Assembly (NCBI GenBank): GCA_964016985.1
Contig: OZ024827.1
Location: forward strand, 80,985,835-81,049,834
Length of the DNA: 64,000 bases
Direction: 5' to 3'
Source: Anodontia alba
Lineage: Eukaryota; Mollusca; Bivalvia; Lucinida; Lucinidae
The notes under the pieces are model-generated. The model saw only the letters and a program-made list of their open reading frames with translations, had not been told where the DNA came from and made no database searches. Below are positions 10,850-21,700 of the stretch, piece after piece. Every line of letters starts with the position of its first letter. The first letter of the stretch is position 1. The position numbers and the translations under genes were made by a program.

Positions 10850-13112
10850 ACAATCAGTACCTGTATTCCCCAAATTAATGGCCTTGATATACATAGCAAC
10901 CCTGCCATGGCTGAGTAAAAAAAATCAGTACCGGTATTCTCCAAATTAATGGGCTTGATATACACAGCAACCCTGTCATGTCTGAGTAAACAAGAGCTCT
11001 GCCAAGCGGGGCATTATACGCCCGTGGCAAGTAATAAGATGTAGCACAAAAACTGGCTCCTGCATAATTCAGTGCTCCTGATATAATCTGTAAGTGAAAT
11101 TACAAAAAAATTTTTTTTTTTTAAATTTCATTGGGGCATATCTCTGCTGATATTTAGTGAACTGTAACCTAAGGGTCCAAGCTGGCCCAGAAATTAAGGG
11201 AGAAGTGACTTCTCTCTCCTGGGAAAATAGCGAGAAGTTTGTTGCTTCTAGGGAGAAGTGCTTTCTGACGGAGGACACACCACAGAAGCATGGCTATATT
11301 ATAAGCTCATAATAATGAGCTGATTCGTTTTTCCTATACTGCAATATCGGACCAAACAATAACAAAACAAAAATAAACAACCAAAAAAAAAAAGAAATGC
11401 TGCAAGAAATTTTTTTGTAAACCTTTAACTTGTTTAATACTGATTTTATTTTTTTTCTTCAAGGGAGCCAAATCAGAAGAGTATTAAAAAAAAAAAAATC
11501 AAAAATAATGACAACCTTTCCTTGCAAGTCTAATAAAAGAAGATGTTAAAAAAAAAAAAAAAATCAGTATCTTGCCCATATGACCAAAACTTTAGTTATT
11601 TGCAAAAAATATACCTATTATATAATAAAATTTGCACACTATTATCTCTAAACAACATGCTGCGAAAAGTTTACAAAAACTTTCAAAGGGGCATAAATCT
11701 GCAAATATTTGGTGCACTGTAACCTTGAAATAATATGTGCCACTCCACATCATTGTGTAACTATTTATGAAGTTTCAGCTTGATCGGATGTAAACTGTAG
11801 GAGGATTTAGCAAAAAAAAAAAAAAAAATTAATAGAAATTTTCAAAGGGGTTTAACTCTGCTAATATTTGGTGGACTGTAACCTTGAAATAATATGCGCT
11901 GCTCCACATCATGGTCTAACTACAAATCAAGTTTCAGCTTGATGGGATGAAAACTGTTGGAGGATTTAGCCGGAAACGAAAAGTTTACTGAAATTTTCAA
12001 AGGGGCATAACTCTGCTAATATTTGGTGGACTGTAACCGCGAAACAATATGGGCTGTTCCACATCATGGTCTAACTGCATATGAAGTTTCAGCTTGATTG
12101 GATGTAAACTATAGGAGGATTTAGCCAGAAAAGAAAAATTAATTGAAATTTTCAAAGGGATATAACTCTGCTAATATTTGGTGGACTGTAACCTCGATAC
12201 AATATGCGCTGCTCCACATCATGGTCTAACTATACATCAAGTATCAACTTGATCGGATGTAAACTGTAGGAGGAGTTAGCCAGAAACGAAAAGTCTACTG
12301 AAATTTTCAAAGAGGCATAACTCTGCTAATATTTGGTGGACTGTAACCTCGAAACAATATAAGCTGCTCCACATCATGGTCTAACTATATGAAGTTTTAG
12401 CTTGATCGGATGTAAAATGTAGGAGGAGTTAACCGGAAATGAAAAGTTTACAGAAATTTTCTAAGGGGAATAACTCTGCAAACATTTGGTGGACTGTAAC
12501 CTCGAAACAATATGCGCTGCTCCACATCATGGTCTAACTATATACCAAGTTTCAGCTTGATCGGATGTAAACTGTAGGAGGAGTTAGCCGGAAACGAAAA
12601 GTCTAATGAAATTTTCAAAGGGATGTAACTCTGCTAATATTTGGTGGACTGTAACCTCGAAATAATATGCGCTGCTCCACATCATGGCCTAACTATATAT
12701 GAAGTTTCAGCTTGATCGGATGTAAAATGTAGGAGGAGTTAACCGGAAATGAAAAGTTTACAGAAATTTTCTAAGGGGAATAACTCTGCAAACATTTGGT
12801 GGACTGTAACCAAGAAACAATATGCGCTGCGCCACATCATGGTCTAACTATATACCAAGTTTCAGCTTGATCAGATGTAAATTGTAGGAGGAGTTAGCCG
12901 GAAATGAAAAAGTTTATGGACGGACGGATGCCATATCCGTAACATAATACGTCCCGTTTTTAAAACAGGCGTATAAAAAATCAGTACCGGTATTCTCCAA
13001 ATTAATTGGCTTGATATACACAGCAACCCTGTCATGGTTGAGTAAAAAAAATCAGTACCAGTATCCTCCAAATTAATGGGACTTGATATATACAGCAACC
13101 CCCTTACAACAT
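10850..13112. repeat. 68-bp tandem repeat, two units on each side of the pearl-like insertion
   Basis: The unit AATCAGTACCGGTATTCTCC, then ATTAATGGGCTTGATATACA and CAGCAACCCTGTCATG, occurs at about 10850-10918, 10921-10989, 12977-13044 and 13048-13112. The two halves were one array before the insertion at 10988-12976. Confidence 0.82.
10988..12976. mobile_element. Pearl/Helitron-like element with about eight 155-bp tandem units
   Basis: A stem-rich head (GCCAAGCGGGGCATTATACG near 11003) and a tail (GGACGGATGCCATATCCG, then GTTTTTAAAACAGGCG) enclose a tandem array from about 11670 to 12905. The phrase TTCAAAGGGGCATAACTCTG recurs near 11682, 11841, 11996, 12151, 12306, 12459, 12613 and 12769, which is about 155 bp apart. 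This fits the bivalve 'pearl' type of non-autonomous Helitron-like elements with satellite cores of 155-160 bp, so the class is an inference. It interrupts a 68-bp tandem repeat. Confidence 0.75.
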
Positions 13113-13320
13113 GATTCATTATAACAAGATTTTTGATACAAGATGATTTAAAGATGGACCCCAAAAATGTTGTAGTCAAACAAAAATGTAAAGATTATTT
13201 ATGGTAATTTTTCTATATAATCTATACTTTTTTGTTTGGATGCAAGAGGGCTGTTAAACTAACACGGTTTTGGCTTTGGATCCCAGCAATAGTGTTATAA
13301 AGAGGTTGTGGTGTATTTAA
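13113..13320. mobile_element. ACAACCTCTTTATAAC MITE (family L)
   Basis: The right end is CAATAGTGTTATAAAGAGGT TGTGGTG. The interior is rich in TGTATCCAAACAAAAATGTA-type sequence. Relatives are at 14768-14985, 24705-24905, 35030-35155 and 47690-47815. Confidence 0.7.
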
Positions 13321-13515
13321 AGATATTTGGCCATTTTCAATAGGGAGATAAATTTTGAGATTTCTTGTTTGCTTTCTTGCTCACTAAGTCCCTTCTAAAA
13401 TGAGTCTACTCTAAAAGCAAAGAATTTGCTACCAAGGTGAAACTCTTTCGTTTCATCAGTGAACTCCCCTTATCTAATAAGAAAAATATTTTATAATTGT
13501 TGAAATATTTAAATT

Positions 13516-13735
13516 CAGTATACAGTAAATGTACCAAAATATCGAACACATTTATACTTTTTTGGCCTAAATTTTGCTTTTTATGTAGTTTGTTCTTAAA
13601 ATACTTTGTGGAATGGCAAACAGTATTGACCCTAATCAGACTGCTCCTTCAGGAGCAGTCTGATCTGGTTCTGCACTGTTTGCATATGCCATTTTGTCAG
13701 ACCATTTAGTGTTCGAAATTTTAGGACATTTAAAA
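13516..13735 (-). mobile_element. Family C hairpin MITE (AAATGTCCTAAAATTT ends)
   Basis: The ends are CAGTAAATGTACCAAAATAT and GAAATTTTAGGACATTTA. The centre is a GACTGCTCCTTCAGGAGCAG hairpin inside CAAACAGT...ACTGTTTG. Confidence 0.82.
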
Positions 13736-13778
13736 TACTACAGCTTAAATATTTACAGCATTAAACATTGGAAGATTT

Positions 13779-13948
13779 AACCCTTTAAGTGCCAATCACA
13801 ATTGCAGCAAATGACATTCAATTTTTTCTATTTTTTATTTTTCAACGTAAAAAAGACTTGACATTTCATATCATCTGCTGGGCAGTCTTATTTTCTTTGG
13901 AAAAAAAAAAAAAAAAAAAGTAAACAGAATAGAACTTTAAGGGTTAAT
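13779..13948. mobile_element. Family G hairpin MITE
   Basis: TTAACCCTTTAAGTGCCAAT to AACTTTAAGGGTTAA. The right arm carries an A19 tract. Confidence 0.84.
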
Positions 13949-13997
13949 GTTGTCTACCAGAAAAATCAATTTATATTTTAAACCATGATGTTCAATT

Positions 13998-14228
13998 ATT
14001 TATTAATATAACCCATTTTAGTCTGGAAACCCCTAAAAGGCAAACAGTGCAGACCCAGATCTGATGCCACAGAATGCAACAGAATGCAGCATCTGATCAG
14101 GGTCACCACTGTTTTCAAATACATGTAGTTTAGCTATTTTTCTATATGAATATCTAAATACACATAGCCTGATGTGAAATTTGACTCTTTCAGTATTAAG
14201 TGTGGAGGAGTCATTATAAAAAGGGTTA
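13998..14228. mobile_element. Family J MITE
   Basis: ACCCATTTTAGTCTGGAAAC; CAAACAGTGCAGACCCAGAT, CTGATGCCACAGAATGCAAC with mirror; ends ATTATAAAAAGGGTTAA. Confidence 0.8.
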
Positions 14229-14365
14229 AACTCCCTTCATTTATCTTGGCCTAGCTTCACAATCATTCCATATATTTAAGGTGTACCTTAAGGTCTTGTA
14301 TTCAAGTATATTTATTGTATTCATCTTTCAAAATCAGTTTTTACCTACAACCACACTATATATAC

Positions 14366-14661
14366 AATCGACTCTCGTTATCTCAAATTTCCAAGGGACT
14401 CTCTAAAATATGTCGAGATATCCGTACCTCGACATATCAGATTTGCAGAATTGAGGAAAAAACTAATTCGATTAACCACATTTAACAAATACACTTGTAA
14501 CTGGACTCTTGGTTAGAGATATATTGAAAATATTGTGGAAAAGAGGAGATTTCTCTTCTTTTCCACAATATTTTTTACATGTTGTTAGATTTTCATGTTT
14601 AGGCAGGGACCAGATTTTCACTTCGAGATAAGCGGTTATGCGAGATAAGCGAGGTCAACTG
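14366..14661. mobile_element. Pogo-like MITE with TA flanks
   Basis: The left end is CAATCGACTCTCGTTATCTC. The right end complement is CAGTTGACCTCGCTTATCTC. The interior has the hairpin TATTGTGGAAAAGAGGAGA ... TTTTCCACAATATT. Relatives lie at 9446-9775 and 26570-26960. Confidence 0.8.
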
Positions 14662-15108
14662 TATTTCTTTTTTTCTCAGTTGGGGAAAAGCAATGCACGT
14701 AAAAATGCAAAATGGAGATCTTTATAGAAATCTGATATAAAGGAAGTTAATAATGCTTAAAGATTTTAAAACTACACCCTCTTTATAACACTATTACTGG
14801 AATCCAAAGCAAAAATTGTTTTAGCTAAACAGCAAATGTTGTATCCAAAAAGCACATGTACAGATTATATTGAAAAATGTCCATAAATGGTCATTTTTCT
14901 ATATTATCTATACAATTCTGTCTTTTGGATCAACAGTTAAACCATCTTATATCTGAGACTGTCTCATAACTAACTGTCTTAAAACAAGATTACAGTGCAC
15001 ATATCAATAAAATGCCCCAGGAAATAATATTGCTGCAATACAAAATTCATATATAGTTGGAAGGCTTTATTAGCTATGAATAATAATATTAATAATTTTG
15101 TATAGAAT

Positions 15109-15169
15109 TATATTGTATTGTATTGTATTGTATTGTATTGTATTGTATTGTATTGTATTGTATTGTATT
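15109..15169. repeat. TATTG pentanucleotide microsatellite
   Basis: About twelve near-perfect TATTG/TTGTA units. Confidence 0.97.
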
Positions 15170-15221
15170 TTAATTTAACATAGCTATCATTTCTTGCTTT
15201 CAATATATTTCTCAAAAACTT

Positions 15222-15446
15222 ACTACGGTAAATGTCCTAAAATTAAGAACACTTTATTCCACACCTTTTTTTTACCTTGATTTAACTTTTTTATGCCAAT
15301 CTTTCATAAAATACTTAGTGAAATGGCAAACAGTGCAGACCCAGATCAGACAGCCCCTTCAGGAGCAGTCTGATCTGGGTCTGCACCTTTTGCATATGCC
15401 ATTTTGTCAGAAACTTTGGTGTAAGAAATTTTCTGACATTTACCGT
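15222..15446 (-). mobile_element. Family C hairpin MITE
   Basis: ACGGTAAATGTCCTAAAATT to TTCTGACATTTACCGT; central GACTGCTCC-type hairpin. A TATTG microsatellite lies just before it. Confidence 0.85.
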
Positions 15447-15517
15447 ATTATTATAAATGCATAAACTGAACCTTAAGCAAATGCTGAAATTAAAATGCAT
15501 CATAATCCAATATCCCT

Positions 15518-15728
15518 TTAACCCTTGTCCTGCTGAATAAATTAAGATGCCACACCCATTTCTAATTTTCAGCCAATCAGATTACTTGATCTGGAGAGTT
15601 GCTATAAATTCACATACTTAATGGCAAACAGTGCAGATCCACATCAGTTGGCTTCTCAGAAGCCAACTGATCTGGATCTACACTGTTTGCAGACAGGACC
15701 TATATGGGTTCAGCAGGACAAGGGTTAA
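15518..15728 (+). mobile_element. Family A hairpin MITE, best-preserved ends
   Basis: TTAA lies at 15518-15521 and 15725-15728. The inverted ends CCCTTGTCCTGCTGAA and TTCAGCAGGACAAGGG match perfectly. Confidence 0.93.
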
Positions 15729-15923
15729 CATAAAATATGTCCCACATCATTTCTACTACCTAAGTACAACTACACCTTCCTTCTAGAAAACATAAAGAAA
15801 AAAAAAAATCAAACAAAAAAAATAATACATGTATTTCCTGTATGATTCTTCTTCGGTCCTAAGCACACTAAATGTACTGCAAAGGAAAGATTTTCTATTA
15901 CGCATGGTTCATTTTATAAACCC

Positions 15924-16132
15924 TTAAAGCTTAGCACTATGGGTAAAATTTTCAGCTGACTACATTTTGAAATATTTTTCTAATTTTTCCCAGAAAAAAG
16001 GATACGACATTTCATGCAAATTGTCTCCTGGAGACAATCTGCATGAAATGTAAAATCCTGTTTTCTGGGAAAAATAAGAAAAATATCATCAATTTGTCAT
16101 CTGCTGAAAATGCCCAGAGTGTGGTAAAGGTT
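15924..16132. mobile_element. Family F hairpin MITE
   Basis: CTTAGCACTATGGGTAAAAT to CAGAGTGTGGTAAAGGTTAA; hairpin CATGCAAATTGTCTCCTGGA at 16012-16050. Confidence 0.88.
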
Positions 16133-16582
16133 AAAGCACCATTCGTAACTGTAGCAGAAGACATTTTAGCATACTATTCACATAGATGATTCACATGATA
16201 TTTTAGTCCTTATTTCCTATGTTAAAAAATGATTTAGAAGCAGAAGACATTCTAATTTTTTTTTATAATTTTTCCAAGGAAATAAGGTCTGACATTTCAT
16301 GTGAATTGTCTGCTAGGCAGACAATTCACATGAAATGTAAGACCTTATTTCCTTGGAAAAATAGAGAAAAGGTTAGAAAAATAAAACAAAAATTGGAATA
16401 GAAGACATTGTAATTTTTTTTTCCACGGAAATAAGGCCTGACATTTCGTGTGACATTTCGTGTGAATCATATGCTAGCAGACAATTTACATGAAATGTAA
16501 GACCTTATTTCCTTGGAAAAATAAAGAAAACATTTCAGAATGCCATATACTGCTTTTGTTACTGGTGCCTTAAGTGTTAATA
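16133..16582. mobile_element. Family G hairpin MITE with duplicated arms
   Basis: GCACCATTCGTAACTGTAGC to GGTGCCTTAAGTGTTAA. The hairpin CATGTGAATTGTCTGCTAGG CAGACAATTCACATG occurs once intact, and a second diverged set of arms lies at 16420-16500. Confidence 0.82.
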
Positions 16583-16685
16583 TGTATATTGGCTAATTTC
16601 AGTCTTTGCCATGGTACCATCCATTTTACAATCAATCTTGTGACATACACCAGCATAGACCCAGATCAGCCTGTGCATCTGCATG

Positions 16686-17010
16686 GTTTGGTTGATTGGT
16701 TTGCTGTTTAATGGCCCAGTCAAAACTATTAAGGTCATGTTGAGTCAGTCAGTTTACCTAATTACACCTTTCCAGGGCAATCTTAGTCCTCTAAGCTGTT
16801 AACTAGTACTTATGCACATTTTTTCACCGGAAACTGACAACAGCCCTTCTTGAATCAGTGGAAGGGAATGACCGTAGAAAATATTTCATGATCAATCTCC
16901 ATGAAAGAATGTTGCCGGACCCAGCAGGGATTGGTCCCATGACCTCCTGATCACCAGCTGGACATGCATCCAAATGAGCCACTGAGGCCAACTCTGACAA
17001 GTTTGAACAC
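16686..17010 (-). mobile_element. tRNA-derived SINE (family 1)
   Basis: The minus strand starts with a tRNA-like head (A box TGGCTCATTTGGATGC, B box-like GGGACCAATCC near 16930), then the body with TTCATGGAGATTGATCATGA and CAGTTTCCGG, ending in the GGGCCATTAAACAGCAAACC region. Five copies are in the window. Confidence 0.84.
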
Positions 17011-17261
17011 AACCTATGTAGATCTAATCTAGATAAACCTCTGCATCGAGTCTGATCAGGATCTTCAATGTCCTCTAATGGAAGGTTTAACCTTGAAAAT
17101 TTTGTAAGTAAACTGCACAGAAACTGATCAGTTTGTGCAGTTGCCCAGGTGATCAGATGATTTGCAATGTGGGGAAAAAGTAACTTTGGACATCTGCATC
17201 CAGCAAAGACTTAGATCCATCTGCAAGTCTTTGCAGGCTGATCAGTCCTTACTGTCTACAT

Positions 17262-17702
17262 TAACCTTTACCACTCTCTGGACTAATTCAGCAGGCTACA
17301 AACTGATGATATTTTTCTTACTTTTCCCAGAAAATATATTCTGAGATTTCATGCAAAAGAAGACCATATTCATGAAATGTCAAATCCTATTTTCTAGGAA
17401 TAATAAGAAAAAATATTTCAAAATGTCGTCTGCTGAAATTATAACCCTGGGCCCAGTTGTTCAAAGCATCGCTGATTTAACAAGCTTGTTAATGACAAAC
17501 TGGTTAACTGTTGCAGCTAAGGTATTTTCAAATACATTGATATTTTTGCTGCAAAAATGTGAGTAGCTTTTGCAATGCAAAAGCTACTCACATTTTTTCA
17601 GCAAAAAATATCAATGTGCTGTATTTAAAATAGAAATTTTAACGTAGCGCTAGCTAACTACTTCATTAAGTTTTGAACAACTGAGTCCAGCATGCTAAGC
17701 AC
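17262..17702. mobile_element. Family F MITE carrying GGCCCAG copy 2
   Basis: TTAACCTTTACCACTCTCTG on the left; the right part AGCATGCTAAGCACTAA follows the nested element. Confidence 0.85.
17450..17687. mobile_element. GGCCCAG hairpin MITE, copy 2, nested in a TTAA-type MITE
   Basis: This is the same family with a more diverged right end. CTG lies at the left and CAG at the right. It interrupts the end of a hairpin MITE of the CATGCAAATTGTCTCC type (about 17262-17702): ACCC on the left continues with AGCATGCTAAG on the right. Confidence 0.88.
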
Positions 17703-18403
17703 TAAAAAACAGTGGATCCCTGGCTATCCAAAAAGTGTCCAGCATAGACTCTGATCAGACTGCATGGATGCACAGACTGGTCTGTGCCTCTTCTGGGTGC
17801 AAACCCAAAGGATATTTTCTCACCAAATGGATCATATGCAGTCTGATCTGATCTGGATCTGTGCCTTTCACATTTCAATAATGCATACTTTTCGCTTAAG
17901 GGAAATGAATACACTTTCATGGGAGACAAATCTATCAACATAGTTTTTTTCCTCCCTTTTGGAAAGGGTTCTTCTTTAAAAGGAAAGGATTTGCTCCCCA
18001 TCCCCATGGGAGCAAATACTTTTCTTTTAGAGTAGAACCCTTTCAGAATGGGACTGGAGTAAAGGAAAGTAAACAGGACGTCACAAAATTTGTCTCCTTT
18101 GCAAAAAAAAAAAAAAAAAAAGTAGAAATTTTATCAAGTGTATCACAAAAATTTTGTCTCCTTTGCGAAAAAAAAAAAAAAAAAAAAAAATAAGAAATTG
18201 CCAAGAAGCAGTGTTGATTTAATATTCCCTGCTTGGACCTAAATGTTATGGACAGGCATAATAACTGACAATGTGAAAACAGTATACCCTGCCGCAAGAC
18301 CACCCCCACCCCCCACAAATGCACATGGAGGAGGAGGAGGGGTATAAAAAAAAAGGAAAAATTTACAAAGAGTATTTAATCCCTTTAAGCTAGATCACAA
18401 AGT

Positions 18404-18768
18404 CTAGGTCTCTATGAAAGATGCATTACCCTCCGGGGCCTGATCAGACAATGATAAATGTAAAATTCTTATTGAGCTTCTCTGTGCAGTAGATCCAAAA
18501 CCCTGGCCTGGACCAGGACCTAAATTTACGCTTGACCGAAAATCCATCGGTTCGCTTATTGTTAACCCAGAACGTAAATTTACACTGGATCGTAATTCTG
18601 TTGGTTGACTTATGGGTACACTTGAACGCAAAGTAGCAGACATCGAGCCATCACAAGACTCCATAAAACTAGAAGTAAGGAACTTACGTTGTGCTCGGCT
18701 GGACGCTGAATTCTTTAAATACTGTTTGGGTTTCTTACCACTGTAGTCTCGAATATTTGGGTCCGCCT
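18404..18768 (-). CDS. sowah: SOWAH exon 14: last ankyrin strand, C-terminus and stop
   Basis: This exon completes Lys316 (A+AG) and runs [20 protein letters not shown] to a stop at 18404-18406. [14 protein letters not shown] is the signature end of the SOWAH ankyrin block. The C-terminal 90 residues are Ser/Arg-rich and contain three imperfect repeats of the type LRSSVxISxP/RSSVNLxxG, probably disordered. The acceptor is TTTTTACCAC AG with a T-rich tract. A possible variant poly(A) signal ATTAAA (18375-18380, minus strand) lies 24 nt past the stop, but nothing else marks the transcript end. Confidence 0.88.
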
Positions 18769-21700
18769 CTGTGGTAAAAAACAAAAAAAAAACAAAAAAT
18801 GGATGAAGTTCTCACTAAGGCATACATCCAATGACTAAAAATCTTGACAGTGGTCCCCTACTCACTTTTAACCCTTAAAGTACTAGTGCCAAGCAAACCC
18901 GTAGCAGATGGCTCCTATTTTTATAATTTTTATTATTTTCAGAGATAATAAGGCTTGACCTTTCATGTTAATTGTCCACTAGGTCCTATCTTATTAAAAA
19001 AACAAATAAAAATATTTCATTATGTAGACTGCTGCAGTTGTGATTGGCATTTTAAGTGTTAATATACAGTTTAGCCAGTTTGCAACAAAACATAAAAAAT
19101 GTCGTTTGAGTGAAAAGTCAGCTTTTAGATTCAATCTAATCTTTAAGTTTCTGGGCAAATTCAGCAGAAACAAATTGATGTATCATGTTCTCAAGGGTTC
19201 AATTTGTTAACCTAAATTTATCAACATACAATTTGTAGAAAACCATCTGTTTCCCCTTCTCCCTACCACCCTCTGTACATGTGCTGACCTTGAAAATGAT
19301 GCAAAGGTCACCTAAACCTAATCAACTCTTAGGTATTTCCCAACTGTATATCCATGCAGTTTTGGGTAACAAAGTCTGCCAACTGATTAAAGACATATCA
19401 CACAGGGCCCAGTTGTTCAAAGCGTCGTTAGCTTAACGAGCTTGTTAAGGGTCATTTCGTTGACTGTTTTAGCAGATTCAATATATAATATTATGATATT
19501 TTTTGCTGAAAAAATGTGAGTAGCTTTTGCAGTGCAAAAGCTACTCACATTTTTTCAGCAAAAAATTCAGCATATTTGCGTATCACTCGATGTAAATTTT
19601 AACTAATCGTTAACAAATGACGTCGTTAGCTTTGAACAACTGGGCCCGGATACATGTATATAAAACTGTTATGCTCAGTGCCAATGCTAACTAAGATCTA
19701 CAAACAATACGCTCTTTTTCACCTTCCTTGGGGTGAGAGGAGGACATACAGAAGGTTAACTGTATGTACCATATGAGTCTCAACAAGCAAAAATATGTCT
19801 TTGGGTCATCTGTGGACAGTGAAGGCCCAGATCAGACTGCGCGGATGCGCAGTCTGATCAGGGACTTCACTGTCTGCTAACAGAATCATTGGATACTACA
19901 GAATGTATGAATAAGGAGCAAATGCCCGAATGATACGCTGCGCATGTGCAGGATGATCTGAATCTGCACATTTTGCTCATGTTTGAAGGCACTTTTTCAC
20001 TTGACACTGCCCATATAATGTAGCACAATGTGTACTGAAACTTGATTTTTCTATTTCTCTACCAGAAATAGGCTGTCTGATTCGCTAGAAATGTCTAACT
20101 AGGGCAAAGTTAAGGAATACATTTTGCAGGCAATATCTCATGAATAATCACAACATATACTCTGGTGGAGAAACAAGAAAACAAAATCAACATTTTTATC
20201 TTGAAAACATAACTAATCTAGACCATAGCTCCAGAGATAAGCAGGGGTATCCATATAACATTTTTTCTTATTTCTCCATGAAAACATATGTTGTGGGTAC
20301 TCTTTAGAAGCACCTGGGAGTGGCACTTCTAATGAGTACCACAAAATATGTGTTCATGAAAAATTAAAAAAAAAATACCAGTACTTTTCAGTTGAAAAGG
20401 TGCATTTACTGGATATATGTAGAATAATTTGTCTTCAATAACTTTCTACACCAACTTACTGAAGGTCTGTACAAGAAGTTCTATCACATCTTCATGACCA
20501 TGTATTGCTGCTAAATGTAGAGGTGTATAGCCCTGGAAAAAATGTATTTACATTGATCATTGGTTGGTGTCTTGTTTTATATCAACATTATTTGATGCTT
20601 AGCACTCTGGGAAAAATTTCAGGAAAAAACATTTTGAAATATTTTTTCTTATATTTGAGAGAAAACAGGTTTTGACATTTCATGCAAATTGTCTCCAATG
20701 GAGACAATTTGCATATGTTAAATCCTATTTTCTGGAATAAAAAAGAAAACTAGAGCTGGTGTTTGTAAAACACTATGCCCCCAACTGCCTGACACTAACA
20801 CTGCTTGACTCCAACATTGCTTGCCCATGACGATAACAACAATACAAATATACGAGATTTCAATGTTATTTTATTAAAAGGGAAATAACTCTAAAATGGG
20901 AGATAATTTGGATAGGAAAAAAAATATGGGTCACCTACTTTTTCATGAGGAATCCATATATGAAATTTCAAACTAGCATGCACAGTTCGAAACTTATGCT
21001 ATGCATCAAAAAGTGTGCAATGTAAAAATGCCCAAAATGACAAAGGGCCATAACTCAAGAAGTACTTTTCAGAATTTATTCAAAAGTTAATCAGGTCATC
21101 TACTCATCAATACCAATCTATTCACCAGGTTTCAAGGCTCTAGCTTCAATAACTTTTGAGATATTTTGCTGACAAGATTTCATCTATATTTTTTCAAAGG
21201 GCCATAACTCAGGAAAGGGGCATAATCCTGATGGGAAAAAAAATACGGGTCAGCTATTTTTTCATGAGGAATCCATATATGAAATTTCAAAACCCTAGCC
21301 TGCACAGTTCAAAACTTATGCTATGCATCAAAAAATGTGCAACGTAAAAAAGCCCAAAGTTATAAAGGGCCATAACTCATGAAGTAATTTTCAGAATTTA
21401 TTCAAAAGTTAATCAGGTCATCTACTCATCAATACCAATCTATTCACCAAGTTTCAAGGCTCTAGCTTCAATAGCTTTTGAGATATTTTGCTGACAAGAA
21501 TTCATCCATATTTTTTCAAAGGGCCATAACTCAGGAAAGGGGCATAATCCTGATAAGAAAAAAAATACGTGTCAGCTATTTTTTCATGAGGAATCCATAT
21601 ATGAAATTTCAAAACCCTAGCCTGCACAGTTCAAAACTTATGCTATGCATCAAAAAGTGTGCAATTGTAAAAATGCCCAAAGTTATAAAAGGCCATAACT

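Noticed and set aside
11670..12905. CRISPR-like array
   Set aside because: Units are contiguous, 155 bp long and diverged, without constant repeats and unique spacers; eukaryotic context.
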